Shown: piece after piece, positions 1 to 12,800 of the stretch
Layout: every line of letters begins with the position of its first letter
How positions within the stretch are numbered: position 1 is the first letter of the stretch
From: Liolophura sinensis
Taxonomy: Eukaryota; Mollusca; Polyplacophora; Chitonida; Chitonidae
DNA length: 64,000 nucleotides
Direction: 5' to 3'
Assembly: GCF_032854445.1 (NCBI RefSeq)
Contig: NC_088295.1
Span: 46,673,385-46,737,384 of the forward strand
Notes under the pieces: generated by a model
What the model saw: the letters and a program-made list of their open reading frames with translations, nothing else
What the model was told of the DNA's origin: nothing
Database searches by the model: none
Position numbers and translations under genes: made by a program

Positions 1-222
1 TCTTTCCGAGTGGCATGCATTGTTTGAACTATAGTGCACCACCATGGAGTTGAATATAATGCTGAAATAAGCCCTTAGTTTCAAAGGTGGAGGAAACTAA
101 AGGACCGGGAATAAGTTACTGAAGAACCTTCACACGACTTATGTACAGATTTACACACACGATGTGTATTAGGCCCATTAACAGTGAGGGCGAGGGAATA
201 AAATTATATAAAATATTCTTAC

Positions 223-467
223 TCTTTATTGGACATGTATTCTAACAGCATCGCTCCGATCTGATCGTTGGAGTTTTTGACCGCGAATGATAGCGGCCTC
301 ATCCGTTTCCGATCTTTGACGTTGGGAAGGGCGTCGTTCTCCAGCAGACGACGGCAGACGTCCACTAGATTCCGCTTGGCGGCGTGATGAAGTGGAGTCT
401 GCATGTGGCTATCACAAACAGACGGATTCGCTCCTCGGTGAAGTAAGATATTTGTAAAGAGATCTAG
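223..467 (-). pseudogene. Second copy of the ankyrin exon 5
   Basis: This encodes exactly the same protein as 27535-27779. There are two differences at the exon's 5' edge, both silent (CTAGATCTC against TTAGATCTG). Its donor is GTAAGA, a better consensus than the GTGAGA of the other copy. It belongs to the left-end duplication and lies downstream of the channel's last exon, so it cannot serve the reconstructed transcript. It may belong to a paralogous gene continuing left of the window, or be an artefact. Confidence 0.7.
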
Positions 468-852
468 CTGTAAAGCGATGGAAAAGAATGGCAAATGGAA
501 CCGAATGGAAAATGGTAAAGAACAGAACACTAGAATTATCACATATGGCTCATTCTTCCAAAAAGTCTTGCGCCGGCTCTGGCGAAACAAAACAGTTCTT
601 CAGAATATAAGGAAAAGTGATAATAAATTTGCAGCACTAGAAAAAGAAAACTTAAATAATAAACACAGTAAAGAAGCAACCTTAAATCTGCTGTATAAGA
701 AAAGCTCCAGATTATATAGAGATACAGAGAGAGATTTTACAGCGATGAGAAGTTCAAAATACGTTTACTGTTTAGCGTCTTCTTAGAAAAGAAAACCAGT
801 ACGGCGTTAAACACCAATCAAATAAATATATATATAGAAAAGAAAACAAATA

Positions 853-1461
853 TGGGGTGGGCATAAAAAATGGGCCGTACTTTGATGCTGCATTGCTCCA
901 ATATCCTTTGTTCAAACGCTTTCAAACTTTAGACATTCAAATGACACGATTTTGTTAATTTACTGACCAATTTTCAAGGTCATAGTTTGAGTGTACACAA
1001 GGATAAAATGAAAACATAGCCTCAGAAATGCACGTTCTGGTAACTCACATTGCATCACCTGTCAGGTGTCATGACTGGAGTGCACGCTGCACCTGTGTGA
1101 CACGTGCCAATCAAGTGTCGTCTGGAAAAATTGACTGGCTCTAGTGTCAGAGAAACCCTTCTGCCAGATAGGCACAAATTTTGCTGAATCAAGATGGTTT
1201 TCTCTGCGGCGGACAAGGAATTGATCACCTTTTCAAGTAAAACGAGGTAGACCATCATTTTGAAATGTCCGGAACATGCGTTTTTGACTCCATTTTGATT
1301 TTGGTCCCGTGAACAGAAATCTTAAGTGGTGAAATTAAAATTTGGGTCTGTATACTTAGGACGTAATGGATTTTGAGTGAATAAATTTTTAGAAGCTGAC
1401 GTAAGAGGGTTTCGGAGATATTGAGTGTTAAAGTACGGAACATTTTTTTATGCCCACCCGA
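853..1461. mobile_element. Inverted-repeat element (MITE-like), copy in duplication 1
   Basis: Termini TGGGGTGGGCATAAAAAA and the inverse of TTTTTTTATGCCCACCCGA form inverted repeats of about 35 bp that continue through CCGTACTTT. TA flanks both ends, which suggests a TA target-site duplication (Tc1/mariner type, inferred). There is no transposase ORF. It lies in the intron between the two duplicated exons. Confidence 0.7.
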
Positions 1462-1543
1462 TACATATATACTTCTTCCATAAAATCCTTCCTGATCTTT
1501 TTCATAATCCTTAAGCATATTTTGATAAATTAATTTGACTGAC

Positions 1544-1687
1544 CTTTTGAGTTGAGAGACTTTCTTGAGAGAGGACAAATAAGAGGGCTTGATCTTCTCC
1601 ACCTTTCGCTGCCACCATGCGATCGATCATGACACGAACTTCCGCCTCGCGCTTTCCTATCACGTATTCCCGCGTTTTCCTGACAAC
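1544..1687 (-). pseudogene. Second copy of channel exon 4
   Basis: Same 48 codons, acceptor and GTCAGT donor as 28873-29016, with no coding difference that I could see. Exons 1-3 of such a paralogue are not visible anywhere between this copy and the secreted-protein gene. Confidence 0.7.
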
Positions 1688-2106
1688 CTGGTTCAAAGCA
1701 ATTTCACAAGTAGAGAACTTAACCATTGAATTAATTATACGCATTTGACATATGCAACATTTGTTTTGGAGAACACAGGCCTTTAAGACGACACAGGCTA
1801 AAGTTTTGGTGGGAAGAACACTGTAACTTGAACGGTTTTTGGCTTCCTATCAGTGTTAAAACAGATATGGACAAAGTAGTGTTTAGTTGTAGTTATTTTG
1901 TCGTTTTACACTTCCTTGCAGCAAATGTTCAAAGAGTTGCAGTTTTTTTTATTTGATTTTGATTTATTCACCAGAACATTTTAACAAAGCAAATTATACA
2001 ATAAATAAAGGTGGCATGTAAGAAGCGTAAGTTCGCAATAAAATAATAAAGTAATAGCTGGCTGGACGAGAGCCCCATGGGCTTTGTTTTATCCCAGTTA
2101 GTTAAA

Positions 2107-2306
2107 NNNNNNNNNNNNNNNNNNNNNNNNNNNNNNNNNNNNNNNNNNNNNNNNNNNNNNNNNNNNNNNNNNNNNNNNNNNNNNNNNNNNNNNNNNNNNN
2201 NNNNNNNNNNNNNNNNNNNNNNNNNNNNNNNNNNNNNNNNNNNNNNNNNNNNNNNNNNNNNNNNNNNNNNNNNNNNNNNNNNNNNNNNNNNNNNNNNNNN
2301 NNNNNN
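2107..2306. other. Assembly gap (200 N)
   Basis: A run of exactly 200 N lies at the end of duplication copy 1. The sequence right of the gap (GTATTCAGCTGAATTTGGC) does not continue the sequence that follows copy 2 at 29432. Confidence 0.99.
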
Positions 2307-5300
2307 GTATTCAGCTGAATTTGGCATGGATGGTTCAGGCGTTTGATAGTTGCCATTGTGCCATGCACATATTGTACTATCAGTATGCAGTGCTCCTTGC
2401 GTTGTTGACCCTGTTATTGTGGTTATTTGACTACACAATTTGAATTGCTGTGAACCATCTAGCAATGAAATCTCTTGACAGCCTAACCAAGGGCTAATAT
2501 TTGTGAACAACATGTTTTATTATTAAAACTTGCTCTGTTTTTTTTAGTTTTATTTATGTATTGCAATAAATATTGAATACTGCAGTCGTTGGTTCTTGCT
2601 GTTGGTTTTTAATTTTGATTTTAATTCTAGTTGTATTTATAGACTCAAGTAAAACCAAGAAACACTTTAAGACAGTCCACACAAGAAGTGAACCAAAAGC
2701 CATACAGTGATTTAGGTAGGTAGCTGTTGGATGATTTGAAGAAAACAAAACATTAACATGTCAGACCATTAAACACATTTAAACACCATTAAAATTCTAA
2801 TAAAACTCGATCTGTTCACCAGGACCGTGTTTAATAGTACTTCACTGAGTTTTCTTAAAGAGAGCTACTGCATCCACTCCCCAAGCCAGGTGCTGATTTA
2901 GCACAGGCACTCCAAGTTGTCAGACAGTAGTCTGCACACTGTAGATAGACCGTGCGAAACGTGAGTGATATCACAGTATATAGTCATGTACACAACAGAC
3001 GAGTGATATCACAGTATATAGTCGTGTACACAGTAGGCGAGTGATATCAGTGTATGGTCGTGTACACAGTAGGCCTGTATACAAATATTTATCGACATAC
3101 TCGTCAGTGTACTCGGACCAGATACTGGCAGGAATAATAAATGAGCTTTGACCGATATACCAACTCTATAATTAATGCCCCGGGGGTTTAGATCAGGGTA
3201 AATTTCCACCCACATTATTAAAACCATGTGTTAAAGGGATGGCAAGTTTATTGAGGACCTATACTCCCAGTCACTGCTAAAATTCCTCTGCATTTCCAGA
3301 ATCTGGGTCAATCAATACGGTGGCCTTGCATTATAGGCCGCGTGGGATGACTGAACCTTTGGCCCGATTTATAATGAACGGATTCTTCCGATCCTTCATC
3401 AATGAACCTAAAAGGGGAGCCGTGATTGGTCATGGTGTGACGTTACCAAAGGACTAATGCCATATAAGGACTGGCCCAGACCTAAGTTATGACGGAAGAT
3501 GGCATACATTTAAACAGCATCTATACATGGCATCAGCGGCACATGTATACGTACTTTTGATAGCTTACATAGACAGATTTATTTATTTATTTATTCGTAG
3601 ACGACTTGGTAGAAACAAGGTACAAAAACTGAGTTCACCAACGTCACATACAAACAAGAAAAAGTAAATTAACAATACAGAAGGTATGAAACAAAAATAT
3701 AGATGAAAATGGTCAATACCCTACATATGCCAACAAAATCAGACTACATTTTCTCAAAAGGATACATGAATAGGTACTATAAAACGAGTAGTACGGTCTT
3801 GAGGAAAAATGATGAAAGAATTATTATTCTTTTTTTTTAACTTTTGAGGCATGACTATTACATGTCTTAATAACCCCACTTATTTTATGCATATTCTCCC
3901 TCAGTGGTCAGCGCCACCGTTGACGTCGCGACAGAAGGCTACTTAATTTCCGGACTGACCGCTGGGGCGTTAGGAAAACTGTAGTTTAAGATCGCTTTCA
4001 GAAACCCCCCATCCCCCCCACACACCAAGATAAAAGCTAGGGGGCCTTTTTTTTGTACAATATATGCATGTCAGTCCACATCATATATTCCGTCTGGTAT
4101 TAAGAAATAAAAACAAAGTGTTTCATGAATCCTTTAATTACAATATGTTCTGAATAAGGAAGGTTAGAACTCTTCGTCAATGAAACATACTCTCGTAAGA
4201 TTTAAATCAACATTAATGCTGTTATAAAGAAATACACCGGGAGGTCAGTTCTAGAACGCTCTGCGCTATAAACAACGTTTTATGCAGAGCCTTACATGTA
4301 TACAAGTAGGCCTTACGTTAAACTTTGATCGAGATGATATTATAGCCGAAAGTTCCATTACACGCAGTATAGGAACAAAAGATAAAATTACGGTATGGAT
4401 AAACGTCTTTCGTATGCATATCCATCATGCAAAATAATATAAACTTTTTGCACCATTTCAATCCGATTCATTCTTTGCTAATTTGACCATACAGGTGCTT
4501 GCTCGAGACTAAACATCAAACACCTCTCTATAAAAGTTACTATAATCTTTTAGAAAAAAAAAAAAACCAGTCATCTTGCAAAGGCTTTCAGACAAATAAC
4601 CTTAACATGATTCTGAATCAAAATACGTGATCTCATGCATGCACCTTTTCACGTGTGTAATAAGGTGACAATTTCTTATTAAAATGGCTGACTGACTGAT
4701 TGATTGATTGACTGATTCCTTGATTTTTTATTCATCAATCTACCATATATGTCATACAGAGGTGTACCGATATAGGACGATATATTGGCGGGAACAAAGC
4801 TCACATAGCTTGCTCTGTCCCAGCGTAGTGACACATTAATGCTGATGACTGTAATGGCAAATAATATAATACAGATGGCAGATGACTGTTTTGTTTTTTT
4901 ATCCTTACATCTTGAAGACTTCCTCTCTTTTATCAAACAGATATAAGACATTTATTAACCCAAAAAATTTCCTCCAAATCACAAAACTGCTTATATGTAA
5001 TAAAAGGTAATATTTAATGTGACCTTTGGTAATTAAGTCAAGGTAAATTTTTCGAATCCTTTTAGATTGATTGTTGTTTAACAAGGCTGTGGTCAAGAAT
5101 TTCACACTTTCAAAATAGCGGTGCCGGGCGTATGAGTGAGAAACCGATCTTCGTCAAGTACCTGCTAATCCCTCTTGACTTAAAACAGTGAGATCTGGAT
5201 TCGAACACGTGACCTCACTGATCTCTAATACTATTAGATAGGGATTACACATAGCAGGTAACTCCATAATTTTCGACTTGTATGGAGGTATATCAATTTT

Positions 5301-6200
5301 CAGAATGTGGACTCGCCCCGCTACAATTATAAAGACACAATATATGTGCCCATATACCTATAGTGACAGAAAAATTATTAAGTACGATGTTAAGCCCCAT
5401 GCGTAACATACACACTTTCAGAATGCAACATTTCTGGCGTACGTGTTCCCTCTCATTTACTGTCCTTTGTCTCAACACTAATAATCCGTCACCATGAAAA
5501 CATCAATGTATGATTAAAAGTCACCAATATCCTGTCGTGTGACTGTAGAAAATTATAATCGCAATTTGTCCAAAACAATTTTCGATGAAAAAAGTACAAA
5601 TGTTATATTCTTAATTTGCTGGAATTCACGCTAAACAATTATGGTGTACGTGGATTCCCTGAACACTTTTGAATCTCCATTCCTCGTTCGTTTTCCTCAC
5701 AGGTTATTTTGCTTATTTCGCCCTCTCAACCATCATGAACTTTGAGCCTAAGGCATATTTAAAGACATGAGATGCGTGTGATGGCAAAGGGGGAGTGTCA
5801 GCAAATCTGTAGCTGGAGTTGACCTCTGGCAGAAACTGTACACGACAGATATACAGATCCCACTCCTGAGAAAGTTTCACTACAACCATACACTCTGCTA
5901 AAAATTGACGCCATGTTTAAGAAAGGCAGCGAACACAGACGAGCTGTATCTTTATTTGTAGCAAGAGTTACATCCCTTACTCGTTGTTGTTTAACACATA
6001 ACATGGCAGATTCTATCGCGTTTTCGTGTAATGTAGAGAGGTACAAGTCAAACGTACTGAGCGTGACAGAGAGATCTATATCATTATAGGCCTGCATGTA
6101 CATAGGCCCAATGCGTTGGGGACAGTCTCGGTGAGTTAGACAGTGAATGTCGTTCTAACTTTAGACTGATTTGATTAAGTAGTTCCGCATTGCTATACTC
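2307..6200. other. Intergenic, no gene seen
   Basis: No phase-consistent exon chain was found. It contains a roughly 40-bp unit repeated three times (about 2960-3075, GAGTGATATCACAGTATA), a TTTATTTATTTATTCG SINE-tail remnant near 3577, a GATTGATTGACTGATT run near 4700 and degenerate tRNA-SINE fragments near 5150-5215 and 5365-5405. Confidence 0.5.
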
Positions 6201-6326
6201 AGCATATAAAAAGCGTGTAGGCCGATATAGGCTAAGGTTATTTAACCGCGTGACAGCCCGACCACTCTATCACTCTATCACCCTGCGTTCTGTTTGGCAA
6301 GATACAGGCCTATAACAACAACGGAC

Positions 6327-6803
6327 ATGAAACTGAGTGGACTCTTGTTCCTGTTGGGAATAGCCTCCGCCGTGAGAGAGCAGAGCGTCGGTACGGCCGA
6401 TGGGACCGGTGTTGATGGCAGAGTTAAGTATCGACCCGACGGAATCAAAGGACAAACCAAATCATGGCGCGGGAAAAAGAAAAAATCGAGTACCGGTATG
6501 TCTCTGAACAGCCAATCTCCTCAGCCCGCTGCCTTCTTTTTCTCCAGGACGTTCGTTGACATTCCGCCCCCTCCCACGCCAAGTTCCGGTAACTCATCTA
6601 TCGCCTCCATGCAGACGCCCATTCAAATAGGTGGCATATTTCCGAACTACTCCGTGCTGGCAGACACCGGCCCCAAGCGTTCGGAGTGCGGCATTGGGGC
6701 GCTAATGGCATGGGCAGATAACCTCTATCTGGTGTCCTATCTGTCCGTTCCGGACGCGGGCAGTGGTACTGGTCTGTACGTGATTGACGGAGATAACTAT
6801 CAG
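6327..6803 (+). CDS. Exon 1 of the secreted-protein gene (signal peptide)
   Basis: This exon encodes residues 1-159. It carries the start ATG (G at -3), a hydrophobic leader with a likely cleavage after ASA, a Lys-rich tract and a Pro/Ser-rich linker. It ends phase 0 at CAG|GTCAGT. The ORF runs on into the intron and stops at 6818. Confidence 0.8.
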
Positions 6804-9800
6804 GTCAGTGCGATATGATTAGGTACTTTGACATCAATATGGCCACATTTACGGACCTAACTGCCACAATTATCTGTTAAAATATGTCAGGAAGTGGGAA
6901 AGGGAAATGTTGTTTCCTCCTGAGGCCGCGGTTTCCTTGCAGGTGCATGTGTAGGCCCATCCTTATGAATCACCGTGACAGTGCGCTGCCTCCTCCCACC
7001 TTCCATCATAATGCTGGTTGCCGTCGAATAAGTGAAATATTCTTGAATACGACTTTAAACACCCATCAGAGAAATAAATAAATAAATAAATGAACACGTA
7101 AATCAGAGTGAGAAATGGGATGTCGGACCAACACAAAACATGTACACTCAAAAAATAAACCTTTCTGAGTGATGCTAGAATGTATTACGTTATAATAACA
7201 TAATATTATATAATATGCCTGCCATATGTCATAATGTCCTGTCAGTCTAATGGAATGTTTATGTTGAATTAATAGAATATATGTGTTATATTTAACAGAA
7301 CAATCTGCTGTAATAAGAGAATACGTTCTACAGCAGACTTTCTGTTAAACTTAACAGATTAATTTTGTATTAGTGTATTGGTGTTAAGGTCAATTAGAAA
7401 CGAACGAAGTGTCCGTAAAAAAGTGCGAAAATTGGTCAACGCCGCTGATGGGTGTGAAAAAGGGGTATATTGACCCGTTAATAGCGTTGTAAAAGGGCTT
7501 TGATCATGCAGATGGAAAATGCGTTCGTTGGTGCTCATGAAGGGGGGTCTAAAGGGTGTTCAGTTTAATTCAGCCGAAATGCAGGAAATTATCTACGAGA
7601 TTAAAAATATACATCCTCGGTTGTCATTAGTATTAGCAAAAAAAAAAAAAAAAAAAGGAATGTACATGCATGTATATGTGTCATATATCAGAATTATGTG
7701 GGCATCGACCCTAATTATCAGTAAAATGATAATGTTTTGGTGTCTTTATTTCTTTACCAAGTACTGTCTTGGAGTTTATTAAGTAGGCTAGATGACCATC
7801 GCATTGCCGCCCGACTTGAAACTTCTATCAGTTCATGTTAAATATATTTATTTATTTGATTTGATTCAATACCATTCATGGCCGCTCGCAACTGAGTAGG
7901 AATGCTTTTGAGAGGTCCCGACTCATTATGCATCAAAATGTATAACTGCGGCCATGGTTGCTTACATGAATAGCGCTAAAGACCCGTTCTCACGGTGCGA
8001 TTTGTAGTACCAACTTAATACGTTGCATTCAATTTGTAGTGTTCGACAAAAACCGCATGCGACGTGTCTAGGGCATAGTGTTTTCCCCGTTTAGCTCCGT
8101 TGCTAAGGTCTGGCGTTGTTGTAAGCACATTTGTCCATGATTTCCCTTTTCTGCAATTTGCATGATGTATATTCCACAGTAGATCTTGACCGAGATCGCA
8201 TATAAGCAATAAACTGTTCGGTTTTAGTGAGTGTTGAAACCAGTCTCGTTTTCCCGGTAGAAGCACTTGCAGTCTGCTTTTTCGGACATGGCTGTAGAGA
8301 AGCCGATTGATGACGCAAAGAGGGATAACGCGTAGTGGACAAATTTGAAGCGATTTGATTGGCCAGTGCATGCGATTTGTAGAATAGCGTTTTCTCCATT
8401 TCCTTTCGACTACCTCACACATCGCTGAATGCGACAAAAAGCGACAGGATTCTAGTGTTCTGACGCTTCCACTCGGTTGTATGTCACAAGTTTGTACTAC
8501 TAATCGCACCATGAGAATAGGCCGTTAAGCGTCGCTGCACATATTCGCTGTTCGATGCTGTTACGTTTTATTCCGTCTTTGCATGTTGTCCATGGTTGAG
8601 TAAGCTATAGTAATCCAGAAATACGCCTACTAAGAAATGCTATATTTTCATGCCTATATCTTTTTAAAACAGACGCCGTCTTTGAGTTTTTTATTTTCGT
8701 TTTTTTCCTAACTTTCAGATGCGACGTTTGGTATCACATCAGTCCACCTACGCCAATCGGATCATCCATAAAGAGACTAATCAAATCGTCATAGGTGCGT
8801 GGCTTATTGACCAATCCGGGAACCTGAAGACGTTTGAGGACTTATTGCACGTGCGGGTAGCAGCCACTGCCGAACATCTCACAGATCCTGCCAATAAGGT
8901 TTCCTTTATAGTTTCTTTGCATGATAAACGTACATGACATCACAGCAGGGTTTTCGTTTACACATTTAAATTTATTTATTTATTGATTCGTGTTTACGCC
9001 GTAATCACGAATATTTCAGGTATATAGTGGGAGGAAACCGGGAAACGCCCGGGGGAAAGCCATTACCATCCGCAGGTTGCTGATAGACCTTCCCGCGTAC
9101 GATCTTGTTCTTACTGTTATGCGATGTGCTGTCTGTAATATGATAGTATAATGTATCAGTTTGAATTATTTCATTTTATTTTAGCTATTGACCGTAATAT
9201 TTACTTGTATGTGCTCATATTTAAAAAATCTATAACAATTTTTAAAAAAAATTCAGTCAATTTTCAGTCATAATTACCATTGGTTTGTAGTAGAAGTAGT
9301 AGAAGTTTTTTTCTGCCTTTTTTGAGCAAACATGAGGTCATTGGGATTGATTTCCATGGTTTTATTTCCTCCAGGTATACATGCTCGGAATGGATGGACC
9401 GCTGTGGGAGTGTGACGTCAATAAACTGAATTGCACACAGCTTTTTGATTTGGTGAAGGAATTAGACATTCCCAGCGAAAAAGGGGAACAACCCCACTTC
9501 AAGGCCGCTCACACCATGGACAACCGCTTGGTTGTGGCCAGTAACACATTTGAACAAGCAGATTTGAAAGGGTAAGTTTGAAAATGTTAGATGCTGTATG
9601 TACATAGGTAGAATTCAAGCGTGGATAAATCAAGTTTGTTAAGGTTAACCCTAACTGCAAACCTACGCAAAATAGCAAAAAAAAATGATATGAAAGGTTA
9701 TGATTGATTGAAGTTTTTTGTGTCAAAAATCAGCTGTGACAATGTAATTGGCCTCAGATTTCAGTCTACACGACATAACACACAGCCACCAGGTTTCATT

Positions 9801-12800
9801 CTACACAACATAACACACAGTCACCAGGTTTCATTCTACACAACATAACACACAGTCACCAGGTTTCATTCTACACAACATAACACACAGTCACCAGGTT
9901 TCATTCTACACGACATAACACACAGCCACCAGGTTTCGTTCTACACGACATAACACACAGTCACCAGGTTTCATTCTACACGACATAACACACAGCCATC
10001 AGGTTTCATTCTACACGACATAACACACAGTCACCAGGTTCATTCTACACAACATAACACACAGCCACCAGGTTTCAGTCTACACAACATAACACACAGC
10101 CACCAGGTTTCAGTCTACACAACATAATACACAGCCACCAGGTTTCATTCTACACGACATAACACACAGTCACCAGGTTTCATTCTACACAACATAACAC
10201 ACAGCCATCAGATTTCAGTCTACATACATAACACACAGTCACCAGGTTTCATTCTGCACGACATAACACACAGCCACCAGGTTTCATTCTACACAACATA
10301 ACACACAGCCACCAGGTTTCATTCTACACAACATAACACACAGCCACCAGGTTTCAGTCTACACGACATAACACACAGCCACCAGGTTTCATTCTGCACG
10401 ACATAACACACAGCCACCAGGTTTCAGTCTACAAGACATAACACACAGCCACCAGGTTTCAGTCTACGTGACATAGCACACAGTCACCAGGTTTCATTCT
10501 ACACAACATAACACACAGCCATCAGATTTCAGTCTACATACATAACACACAGTCACCAGGTTTCATTCTACACAACATAACACACAGCCACCAGGTTTCA
10601 GTCTACGTGACATAGCACACAGTAAACCATATGTCAACCATATAATGTCGCGCTTCACCCCCGAACCTGAACCCGAGCCTGAACTGATTGAACGATTATG
10701 GATGACGGAGCTATAATGGATGCATTGTCTAGCAGCTTCGGGCGATTCAATGCATATGCATTAGAACCATGACGTGTAACGAACGTCTATATGCGTTATA
10801 TACAGGGTATAGAGACTATGCATCATATATACATGAGAAGATGATTTCTCATCCGAGAATTTCTTCTTCGCCGACCCCACCCGCTTTACCATTCTCCGGG
10901 TTCGACAAAATTAAGTCAGCTGAACTAAACCTTTGTCATCTTGATGGTCAGCAAGTAAACTTTCTGTGGGTAGCAGGAATGTTGCACACTAACTACATTT
11001 CTTGCTCAAATGGCATATTTTGTGCACAGTGATGGCCCAGCCGAAAGTTTCACTGCTGAGGCACCACCAGAGTTTATATATAATCCTGACTGAGGTAAAT
11101 TGTCAGATTTCACCGGTTACGTGGGACCATTTGCCAACTATCACACTGTCGTCGCTGCTCTAGTTTCACTCTCCATCCTGTAATATTTTATATTGCCCTT
11201 ATTTCGTAGACACCTATAACTGCGTAAAAATTTCAGAGAGCAGCATGGTGGTCGCCTGGCAGAATGGAAAGGACCAGGTAGTAAATGGACCATACTGGCG
11301 AGAACAGCTTTCGTTGAGGTGACCGGAAGGAGAAACTTCGGCAAAGTAATCTATGCCGTTGGCTGGGACAAACGGTCGGCCATCTTGAAAGTGTTCGATG
11401 GTGGAGACGAAGGTAAGTTAGACGGTATCTCTGAATTTGACCCACGAGGAAATAATCGTATATGTCAGAGTGGCACCATTAAAAAATGTTCATTGCAAGA
11501 AGATTCAATAGAAGATTCTTTTTATTAGGTACAGGAAAGACATGCGGTTGAATTGTTAACACGTTGCGTCTGTCGCATAGTTCCGCACGTTTTGAAAAAC
11601 TAGCCCCAAGGGAATTGTTCAGATGTTATTTATTTATTTATTTATTTACTTATTTGTTTGATTGGTGTCATATAGGTTTTATATTTTACTTATACGACGG
11701 CGACTAGCAGTATGGTGGGACTGGGTTTTGCACTAAAACAAGATTGGTATTAAGCCTGGCTTAACTTTTAATACACTTTTGAACAACTAGTCCCAGGGGG
11801 TTTATGGTAATTGGATGCTTTCTTTCTTGGCATCGACTAAAAGTTAACACAGCTTCTTGTGTCAAACCTGGTCAATTGTAGTTTCATCATATTATAACAA
11901 GCTCATAAGTTTTATCCCTGTATTTGGACAGTTGCACTTCTTTTTTGTAGGCGAACCGTCCAGTTGGCAACAATGGCAAACATACCGACTTCCTAAAGCT
12001 AGCCATGCCTTTGATCACCTTTGGCAAACAGAATGGCCGAGGATACGAGAAGTGGAGACAGAACGCTACCTGATGGATGCTCACGGAATGTTCTATGAGT
12101 TGTCTCCTCTTGGTTGGGCCGGAAGTACTTGGGGCATTCGACCAATTAGCCAACACCTTAGAGTCATACCGGATTTTGCATCTTTTAGGGGAACATTGGT
12201 TTTAGGGGGCAATCAGGTACTTGGTGCGTTATCATTTCAACATTAATGATTCAACAAGCAAAACATGGCCTAAGTCTGGTATAACTGGTATAACAGTGTT
12301 CTGCAATTAGTATTTTAATCGTGTAATACGCATTCATTTTCCGAACTGTGAAATTATAATTTCCAGACCGGATTTAAAACGTATCAATGTAAACAAAACA
12401 CTTGCTTTTGCCAACTCTGATCATGACGTCTTCCGATCAAAAGAATGTTCTTGTACACCCAATAGTTATCGCTTAACAGACTTACAGGCCTAAATATTCT
12501 TAGCAACAAGTCCTTCCGTAGATAGTTTGTATAAACACACAGCGCATTGAAATTCTTTTGACTAACTGTTTGAAATTGGTCTTGCGATGACAGACCCGGG
12601 ACGTCTGTTCTTTGTAAACGCTTAACCCGTGACAACATCTGCATTTGCCGTGTCATATGTTATCTTTGCAAGTGTTTTCACCTTCATGTACATTTAACAT
12701 GTTGCTTTTCTTATTATATTTTAAGGTTTCCAGTATATTTGACAACAATGTTGTCACCGGGCAATCTCAGTCCGGTATGTGGTTTGGCAAGACGGATGAT

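Larger units (their letters stand above)
1..2106. repeat. Segmental duplication, copy 1 (partner 27313-29431)
   Basis: The sequence matches 27313 onward base for base with only scattered substitutions and small indels. Base 1 aligns with 27313 and the match runs to CCCAGTTAGTTAAA at the N gap. It contains ankyrin exons 4 and 5 of the channel gene, the 609-bp inverted-repeat element, and a fragment ending AGAGCCCCATGGGCTTTG. The left edge is cut by the window. Confidence 0.9.

Noticed and set aside
1255-1602. Minus-strand ORF KIKPSYLSSLKKVSQLKRSV and its copy at 28583-28931
   Set aside because: It covers the shifted frame of exon 4, its donor and the inverted-repeat element; the accepted frame of exon 4 fits the splice phases.
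2077-2513. ORFs spanning the N gap
   Set aside because: They consist mostly of undetermined residues.
9755-10625. CRISPR-like array
   Set aside because: Units are contiguous 35-bp repeats without unique spacers in eukaryotic intron context.
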